64,000 nucleotides of DNA, taken from Bettongia penicillata ogilbyi. Taxonomy: Eukaryota > Chordata > Mammalia > Diprotodontia > Potoroidae. Positions 44,620 to 56,745 of this stretch are shown here, one piece after another. How positions within the stretch are numbered: position 1 is the first letter of the stretch; each line of letters opens with the position of its first letter. A program made the position numbers and the translations under genes. The stretch is from NCBI GenBank assembly GCA_023548195.1, contig JAJHZJ010000416.1, forward strand, positions 2,206,896 to 2,270,895. The letters are read 5' to 3'. Under the pieces are notes generated by a model. That model did not search any database, was not told the origin of the DNA, and worked only from the letters and a program-made list of their open reading frames with translations.

Positions 44620-46630
44620 AGAGATTCCTTGGCAATCCCAGCCTCTGGTTTGTCTCATGGGTGATCTCAGATTTGAAGACCTTGGAATCTAACTAAGAAG
44701 TGTTATTTCATGAGTAGCAAAAGTGCAGAGGGTTGCCTTGAGAGTTATCTCATGTTCGACCCTGGTTGGAAAGGGATTTCCAGAGCAGTGTGCTTCTTAG
44801 AGAAAGAATGTTGTTATCTACAAGGTCATTGCAGCCAGAAGAGTAATAAGGGATAGATCTATATCATGATGGGGAAAGAGTCTGAGGCATTGTTGTCTTC
44901 TACCACTATGATGAATTATTTGTACAGTGCAAATCCAGTAGGAAGTGAGCTGCCTTTCCAGCAGCTCCAAAGCATGTCTGCTTTCTAGGGATGGCCCAAA
45001 CTGCAAAAGACACCGTAAAGGACACTGTGAGGGACCTAGAGATTACTGGAATATCCATCCTTGAGTTCAGTTCCTTCAGAAAAGAACTGCTTTCAGTTCT
45101 GTATGTATTTTCTCTGTTTGTAGGTTCCCACAATTTCTGTAGATGTAAAAAAAAATATTTTTGGATTGGTGTGTGGCTTTTGTAGTATATTTTGTCTGAC
45201 ACTGTAACCCTTGGCTTAAGGGGTCATTTATATAAGATTCTCCTTACTGGTGGAGATTGATTACTTGGTCCTTCTCTTTTACGTGAGACATGGAGAGAAG
45301 AGAGGTCCTGGTCTTCTGGATTCTAGCCTCAAAAGACAGAATAGAATGTCTTCAGGTTCCTGAAAGGAAGAAGGCTCTAGGAAGAAGCTGACGTGTACAG
45401 GAACTGTCAACCTTAACCGCATCTTTCCCTCCAGTTTATTGCACTAGATATTTCAGAGAATTTCCCCTTGGATGAGATCTGGGGCGCTCTCTCTTCACTG
45501 AGCTGAGTTATCTTGGTCCTAAAAGGAGAATTCATTCACTTTTTGTAGTGTCTAGTATATATGTACTTTCTCCGATTTCTGTTTTGCTATCAATTTGGAT
45601 AAATTGTTTCATTTGTTATTTGCTCTATACCTTAATTGTAGAATTAGTATTTGGTAGGAAGAGGGTTAAATCTAAGAGAAAACTTGGGACACTCCCTCCC
45701 TATTAAAGGATAACTTGAATCTAAAAATTATTTCGCCTAGGCTAACAATAGTTAAGGGATCATATAGATATAATTCTAGACTAGTACTTCATCTCTAAAG
45801 AGAACAGAGTGGCCAGCCTCTGGCCTCAACTTCTTGCTTCCCCTTCTGCCGAGAGTCAAAATCTCTTTTGGAGAACGGTGTTGGGGAAGAGACTCTGGAG
45901 TCTAGATTCTTACTTCCCTTACACTCACATCCATACAGATTCATGTGGACACAAATAACTCATCCAGGCAAAACAACACCTCTTACCTCCCCCCTACCCT
46001 CCCATTAAACTCTGTAGCATTTTCTGTGGGGTGAATTCTTCTCTATCTGAAGTACATTATTTACCTTAAGTTCTTACATAGGTACTGGAACTTAGACAGG
46101 AGATATAGTTGGAATGGAGTGAACACTCCAGTTGGGAGCCATGAACCAAAGAGAAAATTACCCTTTTGATAGGCCACCGAGTATTGGAACTGTAATCCAG
46201 AAACGATATAGAGGGGACTGGGCCGCATGCATTACAATAGGATTGATAAGGCAGAGAAGAAAGGGGAGAGGTTTTTAGATGAGAAGAAAGACATAATGAA
46301 GACATGAAGTAGAAAATGATCATGTAGTATTCATGAGAGAAAATCAGCCTGATCAGATTAGAGGAATAAAGATAAACTGTCTGGGTTTCAGCAACATTCT
46401 ACACTAAGGTCTTTCTTCAAGGCTTTTGTTGTATCATAGAAGAGACCCTGAGTCCACTAAAGCTGCAACAGAGGACGATTAAGGTTCTGGCTGGTTATGC
46501 AAGGAAGGAAGGACATTCATTACAGCTCTGTCAACTGAATATCCATCCTCATCTGAAGACCAGCGTCACCAAGTTCATAAGGAAACCAGAAAGTTGACCT
46601 GAGGTCAGGTAAGGAAGATTTTATCCAAAG
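44620..46630. other. Unassigned non-coding stretch; possible old LTR piece near 45200-46050
   Basis: No gene and no SINE hallmark. The text around 45780-46050 ('gagaacagagtggccagcct', 'gagagtcaaaatctctttt') feels like a repetitive-element consensus rather than unique DNA. I cannot show terminal repeats or a primer-binding site. Confidence 0.3.
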
Positions 46631-46639
46631 CAACTCATT

Positions 46640-46755
46640 CATTGAAAGCTTCAAGGACAGATACTGTGCCTTATGCTTGTAATTTTCACAACGTTCAGAC
46701 ACCAGTTCCCTTACACACACCAAGTACTCACTAAATATTTGCTGATTTGATTTGT
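46640..46755 (-). repeat. L2-type 3' end
   Basis: Contains 'gaaagcttcaaggacagata', 'aagtactcactaaatatttg', CTGATTTGATTTG. Reverse orientation. Confidence 0.55.
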
Positions 46756-47452
46756 GAGTAGGAATTATCAAAGGAACAATAAGTTGAATCATATGGCATC
46801 CTAGGGCCAAAACAATCAACCCAGCAACATGGCAGCTAAGGACCCATAGTGACTCATCAATAACAGGCAGGGGATGGCTGACCTAGGATCCTCCCTCCAT
46901 CAGTCTTCCCTGGGGGCTGACGGTTCTGCTGGGAGCAGCCGTTAGCATCCCCAGCACCAAAGACTTATCTTGTAGGAGTGCATTCCTTCTCACAGTAGAA
47001 GGGCTACTGGCCCCTCTGTAGGGGATTAAGGTGGTGAAAGCTACCATTCAAACTTCTGGGCTACAGCCCAGCAAGGTGGAGAGAAAAATGGGACTTGTTA
47101 ATTAAGGCCAGACCTCTCCAAAGAGCCAACAATTCTTCACCCGCCTTGGGGAAAAGTTGCCTATGAGAAAAAGGTAGACCTTCACGATGGGGAAGTTATT
47201 TACCGGGCCCATGATAGCAGGATCCCAAAGTGTCCAGATAATCCTGGCACTTATCCCCAGTGGAATATATCCATGAAATTTCAAAGAAAAGATAACATGA
47301 ATCAAATGAACCCATTCCATTTTACAAAAAAATTGAAGTGCCTACTGTCTAGGGGAACAATTCCTTTAGAGACCCTGTAGCCATAGCTACTGAACACTAA
47401 GAAAAGAAGGGTCTTTCCACTAAAGTCCTTGGCAGCACCATTACATGTAAAA

Positions 47453-47472
47453 TCTCTCTCTCTCTCTCTCTG

Positions 47473-47538
<66 letters not shown>
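47453..47538. repeat. (CT)n microsatellite
   Basis: About 86 bp of TC repeats broken only by TGTC units. Confidence 0.97.
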
Positions 47539-47539
<1 letters not shown>

Positions 47540-47599
47540 GTATTTTATCTATTGATACAATGTTAGCTTATTTTTGTGCTTCTTTTAAAAAGATGTAGG

Positions 47600-47816
47600 T
47601 ATAGGTGTAGGGTGAAGAGCACTGGATTTGGACTCGAGAGAGATCTGAATTTGAACCCTACCTCTCATATTTTTCTTAGCAGTTATGTGACCATAAACAA
47701 ATTTTTTTCACCCCTCTGAGTCTCAGTTTCCTCGTTTATGAAATGAAACATTTGTCTCATAAAATTGTTTGGAGACTCAAATGAGATTGTGTATTTAAAG
47801 CACTTTATAAACCTTA
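47600..47816 (+). repeat. MIR-like SINE
   Basis: Contains 'gaagagcactggatttggac', 'atctgaatttgaaccctacc', 'ctgagtctcagtttcctcgt' and 'gtatttaaagcactttataa'. Confidence 0.8.
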
Positions 47817-48062
47817 AGGGGAAGCTAGATGGTGCTGTGAATAGAGTCCCGGGCCTGCAGTCAGGAGGTTTTGAGTTCAAATCCAGCCTCAAGCACTTAC
47901 TAGCTATGCGATCCTAGGCAGCTCCCTTAGCCCTGTTTGCCTCAGTTTCCTAATATGTGAAATGAGCTGAATAAAGCAATGCAAACCATTCCACTATCTT
48001 TGCCAAGAAAACCCCAAATGGGGTCATGAAGAGTCTGACCCAACTGAATGGCAACACATGAA
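47817..48062 (+). mobile_element. tRNA-headed SINE with RTE-derived 3' tail
   Basis: The head is 'ggaagctagatggtgctgtg', AATAGAGTCCCGGGCCTGC, and the core is 'cttactagctatgcgatcct'. The tail contains 'tgccaagaaaaccccaaatg', GGGTCATGAAGAGTCTGACC, CAACTGAATGG. The tail matches the 3' terminus of the RTE LINE at 61612-61665 (minus), which is the likely source of its mobilisation machinery. Confidence 0.88.
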
Positions 48063-48930
48063 CCTAAAGGCACTCTACACGTCAGTCATTATTAATTAGC
48101 TCACACTTGCTCTTTGTGTCTGTTGGCTACAAAATCAAACAAAACACTCTAAGAAGACCTGTCTTGGAGTTTGGAATGCACTCCAAAGCAGACATGTATG
48201 AACACAGAGGAGCCACACAGCAAATACAAAACAGGAGCTAGACCCTCCAGTCAACAAAGCAGCCAAGTGTCAGCAGCCACTTAGCAGGACTCAAGACAAT
48301 TAAGAATTAACAAGCCCCAGTGCTGGTTACTTGTGAGAACTGAACTCCGTTGACTAGCAAATGTGAGAACTATGAGAATTGTAGCCAGGCTTGTAGCCTG
48401 CTATTCTGGGGGGCCAGAACTCCTTAAAATTCACCTGAATTGTGTGTTCTGGTGTTTGTCTCCAAGTGTCACGAGCTGCAACCCACTGGAAAAGGAAGGA
48501 AAGGCTGGAGTAGGGGTAGGGGTGAAAATGTGACGAAAACTACTCCTCCTTCTGTGCTAAATACAGCAGCAAATCATACCTGCCAATAAAGGCCCATTCA
48601 TCTTGAGTAAGCTATGGTCATCACATTTATTCAATAGCAGATATGGATCATTCAACTAAACAGACCATAACTCATAACAGAGTTGCTACTATATTGGGCC
48701 ACTGGTATTCATCATTGTAATAAAATTGTCTAATTGAAAAAGTCCATATTGACAAACTGACAGGAAATACATTGATCTAATAGTTTTTGAATTATTAAGC
48801 CTTAAGTTTCTTATTGCATATAATTGTTATGTTTTTAATAGGGCAGACCTTCTCTAAAAGGAGTACAAGGAGTTATCCCTAGAAGTCTTGAGGTTGGAGT
48901 GAACTCTGCTCCAAATAACAAGTCATATTT
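48062..48930. other. Non-coding, nothing identified
   Basis: No repeat hallmark or coding frame of note. Confidence 0.45.
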
Positions 48931-49370
48931 GTATGATGCTTTAAGGTTTGCAAAACACTTCCTTACTGCAATACTTTGAGGTAGGTTGTGCCAGGATGAT
49001 TATCCCCATTTCACAGATGTGGAATCTGAGGTGCAGAGAAGTTGAGAAAATGACTTATCCGTGATCACCGAGCTAGGGAGAGTTCAAACCCAGGTCCTTT
49101 CACTCCAGGCACAGTTCTAGTGAACCACCTTTGTCCTATATCCCTAAAGCTTTGCCTAAGTAGTTGCTCTTCCTATGCTTTATAAAGTACTTTACTACCA
49201 GCAATCCTGTGGGAAAGTTAGTACAGGCATCATCCCCATTTTACAAATAAGAAAACTCAGTCTCAAAAACTTGTCTGACCTTTACTAGTGGTAGAACTGT
49301 ACCTCGATTCATGTTGTCTGAATTCAAATCTATTGCAAAATCTGTAGTTCCATTATATCCTGCTGTTTTC
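48930..49370 (-). repeat. Two MIR-core SINE fragments
   Basis: 48940-49130: 'gatgctttaaggtttgcaaa', 'ccccatttcacagatgtgga', 'gatcaccgagctagggag'. 49170-49360: 'ctatgctttataaagtactt', 'ccattttacaaataagaaaa', 'tgttgtctgaattcaaatct'. Confidence 0.8.
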
Positions 49371-49579
49371 CTGTGAGATCAGTGATGTCTAAGGGTGGCT
49401 TTAAGGTGACGTAGGCCAGTGCTTCCTCCAGGAGGGGTCAGAGGTATAAAGGCAGCAAAGAAGGTCCTATATAACCCGCCTCCTCTATTCCTGTATCTCC
49501 AATCCTCATTAAATTGTGACTGTGTGACATCAGTGTTGTTCTTGCCTTCTCTCTGTACTCTAATGATTAGGGGACCATA

Positions 49580-49770
49580 GGATTTCGTAGATGTAGAGGT
49601 GTAAGAAAACTCAAAGGAGACCTCATGTATACAATCCTTCATTACATATTATGGAAACTGAGGCCTGAAAAGGTTAAATTACTTGCCTAAGTTAACACAG
49701 GTAATATGTATCAGAGCAAAGATTTAAAACCCAATTCTTTGACTCTCATTGCATCCTTCTGTCCACGTAC
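49580..49770 (+). repeat. MIR3-type SINE
   Basis: Contains 'acctcatgtatacaatcctt', 'atggaaactgaggcctgaaa', 'ttacttgcctaagttaacac'. Confidence 0.7.
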
Positions 49771-49794
49771 CATTTTGCCTCCTCATCATAAAGC

Positions 49795-49990
49795 AGTGAG
49801 GTAGCCTTGAATGGGACCTACAGTCAGAAAAAACCTGAGTTGAAATCAGACCTCAGACACTTAGCAGCTTTATGACCCTGAAGAAGTCACTTAAATCTTT
49901 AAAAAATGGAGACATGAAAGTAATATACTCCTCCCAGCGTAGTTGTGAAAATCAAATGAGACAAAACTGTCTTTGGAAAGTGTTTTTCAA
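49795..49990 (+). repeat. tRNA-headed CORE-SINE / MIR
   Basis: Contains GTGAGGTAGCCTTGAATGG, 'aaatcagacctcagacactt', 'agcagctttatgaccctgaa' and 'gaaaatcaaatgagacaaaa'. Confidence 0.8.
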
Positions 49991-49991
49991 A

Positions 49992-50245
49992 CCTTATTGT
50001 GGGTCAGTCATTTCAGTTGTGTCTGACTATTCATGACCCCTTTTGGGGTTTTCTTGGCAGGGATACTGGAATGGTTTGCCATTTCCTTCTCCAGCTCATT
50101 TTATAGATGAGGAAACTGAGGCAAACAGGGTTAAGTGACTTATCCTGGGTCACATAGCTAGTAAGTGTCTGAGACCAGATTTGAACAGAGGAAATAAGTC
50201 TTCCTGATTCCAGGCCTGATACTGTGTCCCCTGCACGAACTAATG
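49992..50245 (-). mobile_element. tRNA-headed SINE with RTE-derived 3' tail
   Basis: It is the reverse of the type at 47817-48062. On the + strand: 'cagttgtgtctgactattca', TGACCCCTTTTGGGGTTTTC, 'tggtttgccatttccttctc', 'aggaaactgaggcaaacagg', 'gtcacatagctagtaagtgt'. The RTE-like segment is unusually long here (about 49995-50100). Confidence 0.88.
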
Positions 50246-50695
50246 TTAGTTATTATGAAACACTCTTTTTATCTCTTCATTTTCAAGGAAATCAAGTAAA
50301 CTGGGTCAGACTGCCCCAGGACCATGGGGCTAAAGCTCCTCCCTCTTTCATTTGCCTCTTCTGCTCCTCCTTCTTGGGGCCCATGGAATCTTCCTGTCTG
50401 TGGTCTTATCTCCCCCCTTGAAACTACAACATAAACAACGTAGTCCAGTTTTCCCTCTGGGTAGTGTTTGAAAGTCTGTCACCAGAGACAACCCCAGTTA
50501 GTTGGTGAATCTTACTGATCTGCAGTGAAAACTGCATCAGATGAACTCTTGGGGTGTTTGGGACAATAGTGAGGAAGGTTTACTCTGGGATTCCTGACTT
50601 TGAAAGGAAGTTAGGGCAGTCATGACCGAGGAGGGGTCCTTCAGCCTTCTTGTTTGTTTCAGTGGTGAGTATTCCTCTCGAACAGTCAATGAATA
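50245..50695. other. Non-coding, nothing identified
   Basis: No recognised repeat or gene. Confidence 0.45.
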
Positions 50696-50699
50696 GAGA

Positions 50700-51225
50700 A
50701 GGCAGTTGGGTGGAAGATTAGCTAGAGGACTGGACTCTGGAGTCAGGAAGACCTGAACTCAAATTAGGTTTCAAATATTTTAACAGCGGTGTGATCCTGA
50801 GCAAGCCACTTACCCTCCGTCAGCCTCAGTTTCCTCATTTATAAAATGGGAATGATAATAATAGCACCTACCTCACAGGGATGTTGTAAAGATATTACAT
50901 ATGTAAAACACTTTGGAATGTTAAAGTGCATGATACACAGCAGACATTTAATAGATGTTCATTGACTGACTTAATGACTAAAGCATTATATAAATGCGAG
51001 CTATTTTTATTACTGCTCTTGCTGCTATTATTATTAAGAAACCAGAATACAAAGGAATGGCTATCAGGAAACGTGGGTGCTTGTCTTGGCTCTGTCACTA
51101 AGTACACAGAGGCAGATATTACCTTGGAAAAGGAATTTAACCTCTCCAGGGCTCAGTTTCTTCATGTGTTATGTGAAGTGATTAGATCTCTCAGGTACCT
51201 CCTTTGAAATTCTATTTCATGATTC
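50700..51225 (+). repeat. CORE-SINE/MIR, followed by MIR-like fragment
   Basis: 50700-51010: 'ggcagttgggtggaagatta', GGACTCTGGAGTCAGGAAG, 'ataataatagcacctacctc', with a tail 'gctgctattattattaa' near 51022-51040. 51055-51220: 'gtgcttgtcttggctctgtc', 'ttaacctctccagggctcag'. Confidence 0.8.
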
Positions 51226-52795
51226 TCTCCTTTTCTAGCTTGGTACCAAGTATGAAAGACATATGACTTGGCTCTCATCTATACTCTCTGGATATTCTGA
51301 CAGAGAAGCTCTCTCAGGTATTCAAATATGGGATCTTTTAGTAGATCATTAAAGTGGATATGGGTCAAAAAATTTGGAAATCTCTTTGATCAAGAAAGAA
51401 AAGCTCCATGAGATTTTGTCTCTTTACCCATGAAGATCCTAGAACATCAGGGATAATCACAAGCTGGTGATTGAGTTGGCATTGAGGTAATCTGGATTCC
51501 TAGATGGAAGATAGCAGGAGTCTGGCTATTTTAATTCCAAACAGAGATATGCTTGCATGGTACTTACCATTAACTTACCATTACCATCCAACCATCAAAC
51601 ACCACAAAACTAGACTGGTCAACACAGCACAAAGCCCTGGATGTCACAATCTTCCACTGATTTTGTGTATGATCCTAGATGAGTCACTCTTTTATTGGGC
51701 ACCAGTCTCCTCCTCTGTAAAAACAGGTTATTTTCTTATTAATTCTGAATCTTGGAGGTTCCACTGGATCTTTTTTCATTTCTACCATCTGAATAACTCT
51801 TTGAAAACCACATCTTGATGAAATCATGTGTACCAGATATACTGCAGCTCAAACTGGCATTGCTGCAGCAGCTCTCTGAGATATAGGTTTCTCTAAGGCT
51901 ATCCATGTCTTTTCTGCAGTCTCTGATAGCTTCTTCATCAGGTCTTTGCAGACCTGGGTCATCTGCATTCATAACTTTCCAACCTATTCCCCTTCCTTAA
52001 ATCCTTCTATATTCCACCTTTTCCCTTATGTCTATGTGCACACATAGGTGTAGATTTCTTGGAAGAACAGTGAGGGCTCAGAAACAGGTTGATAATTCCT
52101 TAGAAAAATACATTTGATGAAGAGAAGGAGTGTTGTTACAAATCCTGAAAGAAAGGAATGGCTCTAATCCTTTGTAAATGGCCCACCAGAAATAGGTTCC
52201 ACTTAGTCTCCCATGAAATTCAGGATAACTGATGTTCTCGTTATGTGTCCTTGGGGACCTAGGCACTGATTCAGACCTGGTGGCATAAAAATCAAGAGGA
52301 ACTCTTCTAGGAAGATGTTGATGCTGAGATGATCTAAATAGGTTACAGAGAACTCTTCCTGAACTAGAATTTCCAATGAATAATGCATGCTTGGTTATGG
52401 CACTCTAACTAGAATTCTGGCAGAAAAATTTGCTGTTCAATAGGCCTGTTTTCACTGTGCTCATGGGACTGGAAGAGAAAAAAAAGACAAAAATCACCTC
52501 CCCCTCATTTTTTCCTTTTTTAGCTCAGTATAATCTGCACATTTCTGGTAACATTCTCTGCTGGAACTGGGCCTTCTGCAGAATGCTTTAGATATCTCCC
52601 TCTCCCACCTCGACTTCCACTTTTGTTCTCAGTTAATGTGGTAGACGTCTTTGGTGATAAGAAAAAAACAAAAAAAAGAGAAGCAAAGATTCAGTGCTTT
52701 CATTTTCCTCCAAATTCTATCCTGCCTCCTCCCTCCCCCATACACATCCCTATCTGCCACTGTTGATTATAATATAACTCTTCTATTTCTAGAAG
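51225..52795. other. Non-coding; only a weak SINE trace
   Basis: A degraded MIR-like trace lies at about 51640-51730 ('gatcctagatgagtcactct'). The rest, including overlapping open frames at 51739-51972 and 52078-52388 (minus), has no homology I recognise. Confidence 0.4.
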
Positions 52796-52799
52796 CACA

Positions 52800-53015
52800 A
52801 GAAGGCAAGGCAGCAGGGTATGATATATCTAGTACTGGGTAGAGTCAGGAAGAGCTGAGTTCAAATTGTGACTCAATACCTATGAGTTATATGGCCCTAA
52901 GAAAGTCACTTAACCTCTCTATGCCTCAGTTTTTCTCATCAGCAAAATGAGGCATCTGGACTCTATGGACTGTAAAGTTCCTCCCAGCTTTCAAACTATG
53001 ATTCTAAGGATCTAG
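52800..53015 (+). repeat. CORE-SINE/MIR
   Basis: Contains 'ggtagagtcaggaagagctg', AGTTCAAATTGTGACTC, 'aaagtcacttaacctctcta', 'gactgtaaagttcctcccag', 'gattctaagg'. Confidence 0.85.
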
Positions 53016-53639
53016 TGGGAGACTGTGGGACAAAATTACCTATCATAAAATGAATTCCAATACATGTTAGCAGTCACTGAATAAACTGAACCTTGATTAC
53101 CTGAAAGGACTTTACTTCTTATATTTCAATAAATCCATGATGTTGTTTACGTAGACATTCAGGTGCTCCCTCTATCGGTCCACACCTTAACCCATCTAAA
53201 GCGTCTCATCTTGTTTGACTCTTGCCAGCATTCTCTCTAGTCACCACAGACGATCAATCTGACACACTGGTGACCTTCCTGGTTTTTTTTAAACATTTTA
53301 TCTGTATCACATGCCTGGGTTTCTTTATCTCTTACTCTTGTGACATGACCAGCCTCCTTCCTTTTCTGATCATATATTTTCTGAGTGATATCCCTGAGGC
53401 CTCTTGCTTATAACACATCAATAGAAATGTGTTGTGACCTTTTTAGGTCTACCATGTGCCTCTCTATTGACACTAGTTTTTCATTAGTTAAGTAATTGCA
53501 TTTTCCAAGCTTTTATTTTTTCCCAGCCTGTGACACAAGACCTTTTCTTACTGACTGGAGGGGGAGTCCCAAACTGCCTTCACAACTGTCCATCCTCTGT
53601 CATTTCACCTTCACTCTTTTCCTGGTCTGAGCTAGTTGT

Positions 53640-54180
53640 TGCTGATGTTTATCCTTCATTTTCAAAGAGGATCAATGACATCACAGGGTGATATCTTGAC
53701 TTACTATGAACTAGATTTAAGTGAGGCAGAGTTGGACAAAGTCCTCGGCCTCACTCTCTCTTCTAGAGTCATCAGAGTCCGGTGGCAAGACAAAAGTCAA
53801 GAAGACTGTCAATGACCTGGGATGCAGTGGATGACCTTGGCATCTTTAATATTTGACCTCTGCTGTGCCTGCTTTATCTATCTTCATGGCTGTTGGAACA
53901 AAGTGTTTTCATTTGTCCATTGTGCTGGGAGAAGTCTTCACATGCTTGGGGTAAACATCTCCCCAGACTGATGAGTTTGTGGCCCATCAGTTATCCTCAA
54001 CCCAGTTTAACCCATCTGCCAAGATAGTTTACTGTGTTGTAGCCACTGCACATGCTACAGTTTCTTGGAGCTACATGGTAGAATTGGCTGAAAGTAGACA
54101 CTAAAGGTAGATGAGTAGCCCTGAAAAGAATTCAGCAAGCCCTCATACCACAGGTATGTTCCTTGAACACCCACATACCC
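53640..54180 (+). repeat. Unnamed interspersed repeat, copy 1
   Basis: Text includes 'tttcaaagaggatcaatgac', 'aagtgaggcagagttggaca', 'gggatgcagtggatgacctt', 'ggagaagtcttcacatgctt', 'ctcaacccagtttaacccat', 'gtttcttggagctacatgg'. Its 3' part (53925-54110) matches 56520-56690, so it is a dispersed family of marsupial type. I cannot name it with certainty. Confidence 0.75.
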
Positions 54181-54860
54181 CTCTGAGCCAAGGCATTTCC
54201 ATTAGTTGACCAAATAAGGGTTTTGTAACCCAAATGAGTAATCTTTAGTTTTGACATATAGTTCCCAGGTTAGATATGACATGGATCACTAGATCATATG
54301 AAATCAGCCTGACTTTGCACCGTTTTAATAATAGATGTTTTGACCTATACCATTTTGTCGCTGACATTTTACATATAGAGTTGGTAAATGTATAAGGTAC
54401 GTTGTCGAATAAGACAAATCTTTAAATTTACACACAGAGCATTGACTGTGTAAACAAACACTTGGCTCTGAGCAAAGTATTAAATTAATGTAATTTTATT
54501 AAGTTAAAAAAGTTAAACTTCAAGTGACTAAAAATGGTTTCATTTTCAAAAATCCAAGTGTGTTTTCTATTTACTTCATTTTAACATTAAAAACTTAAAC
54601 AAAGCATTTTAAGTGTTAATTTTAAAACACAGTTTCTAAATGCAGTAAAAACTGTTTTCTTGCTGTTAATTGCTTTTTGAGTCTTGACTCAAGATGCCCT
54701 CTGAAGCTGGCCTGTCTTATCTGCCCATTTGAAGATGGTTGGCCCAAACACATTCCCAAAGTCAAGGTACTGGCTTACAGGACTTCTCTACGTTATCAGG
54801 TTGCACAAAAAGCAAACAACTGGCTAGGATCTGCTGGAAGCAAGTGCAGATATCAGGACA
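54180..54860. other. AT-rich non-coding sequence, nothing identified
   Basis: No repeat family or coding signal recognised. Confidence 0.45.
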
Positions 54861-54864
54861 AAGA

Positions 54865-55015
54865 ATGAACTTTTAGATAAATTATAGATCATTGAGTCTA
54901 ACCTCTTTGTTTTACAGCTGAAGAAACTTAGACCCCAAGAGTGGACAGGTCACTTGCTCAAGGTCACAAACCTAATTAGTGGGAGATCTAGCTCTTAAAC
55001 TCAGATTTCCTTTTA
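54865..55015 (+). repeat. MIR3-type SINE fragment
   Basis: Contains 'aaattatagatcattgagtc', TAACCTCTTTGTTTTACAGC and 'cacttgctcaaggtcacaaa'. Confidence 0.7.
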
Positions 55016-55584
55016 AAAAGTCAGATTTTAAGGGAAGGAACTTAGTGAGTTCAGAATACTAGGGAAGGGAAGGGAACGAAATAGAGACCTGGTGTCTATT
55101 AAAACCATACTGAAGAACTAAAGGAACCTCTTATCCTTTTTGGATGATTTATGGAAGATCTCAAGAGCAAAAAAGTACAGATCCAGGGGCACGCAACCTG
55201 AGGTTTCAGTCAGTTCCAGCAGGGATTGATTCTATTGGCTCTGTTTAATATTTAGCTCATGTGAAGAATGAGGTGGAGGTTTATGTGGCAACTATTAAAT
55301 TTTATGTTCTTCTCAGTATGCTTCCTTGTCTGATGATGAATGTAGCATTTCTTTATTTTTATGTCATCTTGTCGGAATTCCTTACGTGAAGCTCTGGGTG
55401 ATTGATTTGTTAGCCATTAAGTCTGATTTAATGTTTTCATGTGACCTGTTACTGCCATAAGGGTAATAAAGTAGAAAACATTTAAGGAAGGAAGAAGTTA
55501 CTATGCCCTAATAAGTCAGTTGAATTCTCCTTTCTCATCCACTTGTGTACAAGATTATTGGGTCCAAGTATGGGTGTGAGGGCA

Positions 55585-55625
55585 TGCTTATGTGCATATG
55601 TGTGTGTGTGCGCACATGTGTGTGA
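55585..55625. repeat. (TG)n microsatellite
   Basis: Impure TGTG/GCGC tract: atgtgtgtgtgtgcgcacat then GTGTGTG. Confidence 0.85.
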
Positions 55626-55879
55626 TTTTTTCTCAATATAAACCCAGAAAGGAATCCTGAGGGCATTTTCCTCTAGAGCTTCTGATAGCCACCTTTCTCA
55701 TCCTGTATGCAGAGGAAAATTCATTAAATTTTGTTATATTATCATTAGCATCATTATTGTCATTACTACATTTACTGCAATTTTGGGGATAGGTTTCCCC
55801 ACATCTACTAGAAGAGAAAATGCTCACCCTTTCTAACCTGAATGTCTCAAGTTAGAAAATTAGCCTGGAGACCCGGGCT

Positions 55880-56200
55880 TTGGTTTTATTTGTAACTCAG
55901 ATAAAATGTCTGCAGTAAACAGTTTATGGTTTACAAAGTCCCCCTCTTCACAACAGTTTAAACAAAGAGTGGGGAGTCACTCCTCAGTATTAAAAATGAG
56001 GAAGCAGGAGGCTCAGGGACTCTAGCTCTGGCTTTTCTCTTCAATTCAAAAAGCATTTATCAAGTACCTACTGCATGCCAAGGGTCTAAGCAAAGTATTT
56101 GGAATTCAAGAACAAAAATAAAAAGCCTGCCCTCAAGGAGTTCCCGTTTTCACTGGGTTGTTGTAAGGATCAAATAAGATATGTGAGGGACATTTTAAAC
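55880..56200. repeat. MIR fragment then L2-type fragment
   Basis: 55910-56030: 'tttatggtttacaaagtccc', 'taaaaatgaggaagcaggag'. 56040-56200: 'aaaagcatttatcaagtacc', TACTGCATGCCAAGGGTC, 'ctgccctcaaggagttcccg'. Confidence 0.65.
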
Positions 56201-56354
56201 CTTAAATTTTAGCATAGAAATGCTGGATATGTACACAGAGAAGCAAATAAAGAATAACTGGTGGTAGGGAGAAGGAGCAGGGATATTGTTAATAATGGGA
56301 TAATTAAGAAAAGTCTTACATAGGAGGTGGCCAACGTCCAAGTCATAAGGCAAG

Positions 56355-56745
56355 ATGCCACTGCTGTTGTTGTCCCAAATGTGTCCAACTGTGGCTGATC
56401 AGACCAACATGAGCTCAGAATGCTCTACCACCGGTCAGGCACCAATACTCCATGTGAATATTTGGGGTGGATACTCTAAATTTGTGCATCCTGCATTTCC
56501 TTTTTCTCATCTGCCCATTCCACTAGGGGAAGTCTTCACATGCTTGGGTGAACTAACTCACCAATGGGTTTGAGACCCCTTAATTACCTTCAACCCAGTT
56601 TAGCCTGTCTGCCAAAATGATTTACCGAAGTGTGGCCTACAGCTTCTTGGAGCCACAGGTGAGAGTTGGATGGAACAGGTGAACACAAAAAGTGGAAAGC
56701 AACCCTGAAAAGGGCTCTACATGGCACTGTGGGGTTCACAGGAAC
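56355..56745 (+). repeat. Unnamed interspersed repeat, copy 2
   Basis: Contains 'tgtccaactgtggctgatca', 'ggaagtcttcacatgcttgg', 'cttcaacccagtttagcct', 'cagcttcttggagccacagg'. Similar in order to 53930-54130. It abuts the truncated L1 that starts near 56757. Confidence 0.75.

Noticed and set aside
47102..47380. A 92-codon stop-free + strand frame with a phrase like GEVIYRAHDSRIPKCPDNPG
   Set aside because: It has no start codon and no homology I recognise. A frame this long is expected by chance several times in 64 kb, so I do not call it a gene or pseudogene.
51739..52388. Three minus-strand frames of 60-77 codons
   Set aside because: No recognisable domain; composition is like random translation of AT-rich DNA.
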